Source: Kiritimatiellales bacterium (lineage in GTDB: Bacteria > Verrucomicrobiota > Kiritimatiellia > Kiritimatiellales > Pontiellaceae). From it: a stretch of 6,840 nucleotides of DNA. Where the stretch lies: assembly GCA_015486775.1 (NCBI GenBank), contig WFRA01000121.1:1-6840 (forward strand). Direction: 5' to 3'. The notes beneath the pieces are model-generated. The model did no database searches, was not told where the DNA came from, and saw only the letters and a list, made by a program, of their open reading frames with translations. The first letter of the stretch is position 1. Every line of letters begins with the position of its first letter. Shown here in pieces: positions 5,153 to 6,840 of the stretch. A program made the translations under genes and the position numbers.

Positions 5153-6625
5153 TTAACTTCGCGTTTTGGAAATGCGCTCCACCTGCTTGAGGTAGTCTTC
5201 GATATCTGCACGCGGCTTCAGTTCATAGGCACGGCGCAGCAAAGGAAGGGCATCGGCATACTTGGCCTGGCCTACGAGCAACTGACCGTGGTAGAGCTTG
5301 GCTTCGGCTTCATACTTCTCGATATTCTCGGCGCGCTCGTAGTAGAAAACAGCTTTTTCGGGTTTATTTCGGCCATAGTGCTGGGCCAGCAGGATCAGCG
5401 CCTCGCCGTCGAGCGGATCGGCCTCGACGACCTCTTCCAAAATCTTCACGGCATCATCACCTCCGCCTTCGGCCACGGCGATACGCGCCTGCAGCTTCAG
5501 CAACTCCTTGAGGTTGTCCTGGGCCAGGGCACTTTTCTTTTCAGCCACGCGGGCAAGGATGCGCTTCGCCTGCTCCAAGGATCCACGCGCGGCCAGTATC
5601 CGGGCGGCGCGCAGCGCCTTTTCGGGATGGTGCCCGTTGTCGAGTTCCCAGGCATGCAGATAGGCGTCGGCCGCCATGTCCCAACACGATTCGTTCACGT
5701 AGATATCGCCCAGCATGGCCATGCTTTCGGGGGTGGCCTTGCCCATGGTGTTTACATACTCGTAATTCTCGGCGGCCCGCATGGGTTGCTTGAGCCCGAG
5801 ATAGGCGTTGGCCTGCAGCAGCCAGAAGTCGGCATTGCCGGGTTTCTTTTCAATCAACGTGTCGCAAAGGCTCGCGGCATCCCCGAACTCTTGCTGCTTG
5901 AACAGGCTGCGGGCTAGGCCAAGCTGCCAATCGAGGGTTCCGGGATCCAACAGAATGGCTTGACGATAGGCCGACTCGGCGCAGAGGTGGTTGCCGGTTG
6001 AGGCATAGGCAAAGCCCAGCAGGCCGTAGGCGACGCCGGTATGGCCGCCGAGTTCAATGGTCTTGGTCAGGAAGGGGATCGCCTTTGCGAAATCGCCCGC
6101 GCGCACATGGATGAGGCCCGCGTTCTTGTAGGCGCGACGGAAGGTGGGGAATTTTTTGATCGCCTTGTTGTATTCCGTCAAAGCCTCGTCGAGCCTGTCC
6201 TGCTGGAAATAGAGGTTGCCGAGGGTAAAGTCGAAGAGGGCCGAGGAGGAATCCCTGATGGACTTCCGCAGAATCTTCATGGCTTTTTGCATGTCGTCCT
6301 CGTCCGACATGGCATCCATGACCTTTTGCAGCTGCTCCCGCTCCACAGCGGTTACGCGCGGCTCGATCTCGGCATTGACCCCGTAGCTTCCGAGGAATTG
6401 CTTCTGGAAAAGCTCTTCGTCCCAGATGGAGAGATCCTCTGGCGACCTGTTTTGTTTCACCCTATCCTTTCCGGGTGTCCCGATATCCTTCATCTCCTTC
6501 TCGGCATGGACAACATCGGCGGCCGCCACCGATTCGCCCCGCTCCCTGGCGACACCGGTTCCTGCGGCGGAAAGTGCCGCCAAAAAGCACAGGGTGCGTG
6601 TAAACATGTACGATTTCATTTTCAT
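5153..6625 (-). CDS. Secreted tetratricopeptide-repeat protein of a TonB-linked operon
   Basis: A 490-residue protein with a signal peptide: basic MKMKSYMFTR, a hydrophobic core (about 11-22) and a likely cleavage after about residue 26 (GTGVA). A polar stretch to about 95 follows, then TPR-type helical repeats over about 128-475. The clearest are at 130-160 (FTLGNLYFQQDRLDEALTEY), 164-192, 198-228, 266-296, 300-330 and 440-472; the part at 335-400 is less regular. It should be periplasmic or outer-membrane-associated and act as a protein-protein scaffold. No enzyme motif is seen. The start has AGGA (6633-6636) 7 nt upstream and is 9 nt after the TonB stop, so the two are very probably co-translated. 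TPR genes placed after exbB-exbD-tonB sets are known from TonB2-type systems, which suggests a part in TonB-dependent transport. The substrate is unknown; the neighbouring Pst genes hint at phosphate. Confidence 0.85.
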   Translation of the reverse strand: MKMKSYMFTRTLCFLAALSAAGTGVARERGESVAAADVVHAEKEMKDIGTPGKDRVKQNRSPEDLSIWDEELFQKQFLGSYGVNAEIEPRVTAVEREQLQKVMDAMSDEDDMQKAMKILRKSIRDSSSALFDFTLGNLYFQQDRLDEALTEYNKAIKKFPTFRRAYKNAGLIHVRAGDFAKAIPFLTKTIELGGHTGVAYGLLGFAYASTGNHLCAESAYRQAILLDPGTLDWQLGLARSLFKQQEFGDAASLCDTLIEKKPGNADFWLLQANAYLGLKQPMRAAENYEYVNTMGKATPESMAMLGDIYVNESCWDMAADAYLHAWELDNGHHPEKALRAARILAARGSLEQAKRILARVAEKKSALAQDNLKELLKLQARIAVAEGGGDDAVKILEEVVEADPLDGEALILLAQHYGRNKPEKAVFYYERAENIEKYEAEAKLYHGQLLVGQAKYADALPLLRRAYELKPRADIEDYLKQVERISKTRS

Positions 6626-6634
6626 GGCAGGATC

Positions 6635-6840
6635 CTATTTTTTGAAGGTGATGGGCACCCGCATCCGGAACTGGACGGGCTTGCCTTTGCGTTTCCCCGG
6701 CTCGAATTTCCACTGTTTCACGGCCTTGAGCGCCGGGTTGTTAAAGGCCGGATGGGTCGACTTCTGAACCTTGAGATTGCGCGTATGCCCCGTCTTGTCG
6801 ACGGTAAACAACACATAGACCGTGCCCTGCATGTTCTTGC
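6635..6840 (-). CDS. TonB-family energy transducer, C-terminal end (partial)
   Basis: The last 68 codons of a gene running in from the right edge. The residues match the TonB C-terminal domain (TonB_C fold): GTVYVLFTVDKTGHTRNLKV (a beta-hairpin), a Ser at the usual VVxSS-like position, the helix PALKAVKQWKFEPGKRKGKP, and a final strand FRMRVPITF ending the protein. This domain sits in the periplasm and contacts the TonB box of outer-membrane receptors, passing on energy from an ExbB/ExbD proton channel. An internal Met at 6832 is not the start, because the domain clearly continues upstream. The Pro-rich spacer and membrane anchor lie outside the window. The 9-nt spacing to the TPR gene indicates one operon. 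I expect exbB/exbD genes just beyond the edge, which cannot be checked here. Confidence 0.88.
   Translation of the reverse strand, partial: KNMQGTVYVLFTVDKTGHTRNLKVQKSTHPAFNNPALKAVKQWKFEPGKRKGKPVQFRMRVPITFKK

Noticed and set aside
4562..5917. Long plus-strand open frame (451 codons) opposite the response regulator and TPR genes
   Set aside because: It spans two well-supported minus-strand genes and their gap, shows no family motif, and is explained by GC-rich codon bias on the other strand.

Overview
The window reads as a phosphate-uptake locus of a Gram-negative bacterium. The Gram-negative call rests on a TonB energy transducer, and the estimated GC content is in the mid-to-high 50s percent. 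The PhoB-type wing motif, the long PstA and PstC forms and the TonB-TPR gene pair would suit the PVC group (for example Kiritimatiellota or Verrucomicrobiota). Deltaproteobacteria cannot be excluded, and the lineage is a guess from style, not from a marker gene.

Layout: almost everything is on the minus strand, so it is transcribed from right to left. From the right edge come the C-terminal end of a TonB-type protein (6840-6635), a secreted TPR protein (6625-5153) and an OmpR/PhoB-family response regulator (5125-4430). These three are tightly spaced (9 and 27 nt gaps) and look like one operon. On the left is the classical phosphate ABC transporter operon, pstC (3557-2430), pstA (2426-1080), pstB (1042-221), and the first 30 codons of phoU (90-1). 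The pstC-pstA gap is 3 nt and the pstA-pstB gap is 37 nt. The pstB-phoU gap is 130 nt and holds a tandem heptamer array with an inverted partner. No phosphate-binding protein PstS and no sensor kinase PhoR lies in the window.

Between the two minus-strand blocks sits one plus-strand gene (3700-4251). It encodes a 183-residue protein that appears to be two ArsR-like winged helices fused in tandem. Its GTG start lies 9 nt after a perfect, spacer-less 26-bp palindrome (3665-3690). The palindrome is in the 142-nt divergent region shared with pstC and overlaps a good extended -10 box. It is the obvious operator candidate and could control the regulator, the pst operon, or both. Downstream, the 178-nt gap between this gene and the convergent response regulator is not random. 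Its minus strand encodes, in two frames one base apart, a recognisable relic of a GT4-type glycosyltransferase C-terminal domain.

Working picture: the response regulator and the tandem winged-helix protein are two candidate controllers of Pst, which imports phosphate across the inner membrane using PstB ATP hydrolysis, with PhoU coupling transporter state to signalling. The TonB/TPR pair suggests that outer-membrane uptake of phosphate or a phosphorus compound is energised from the same locus. That last link is inference from neighbourhood only. The most novel items are the tandem winged-helix regulator with its palindrome, the roughly 180-residue periplasmic insertion in PstA, and the glycosyltransferase relic. 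No tRNA, rRNA, CRISPR array, insertion sequence or origin was seen.
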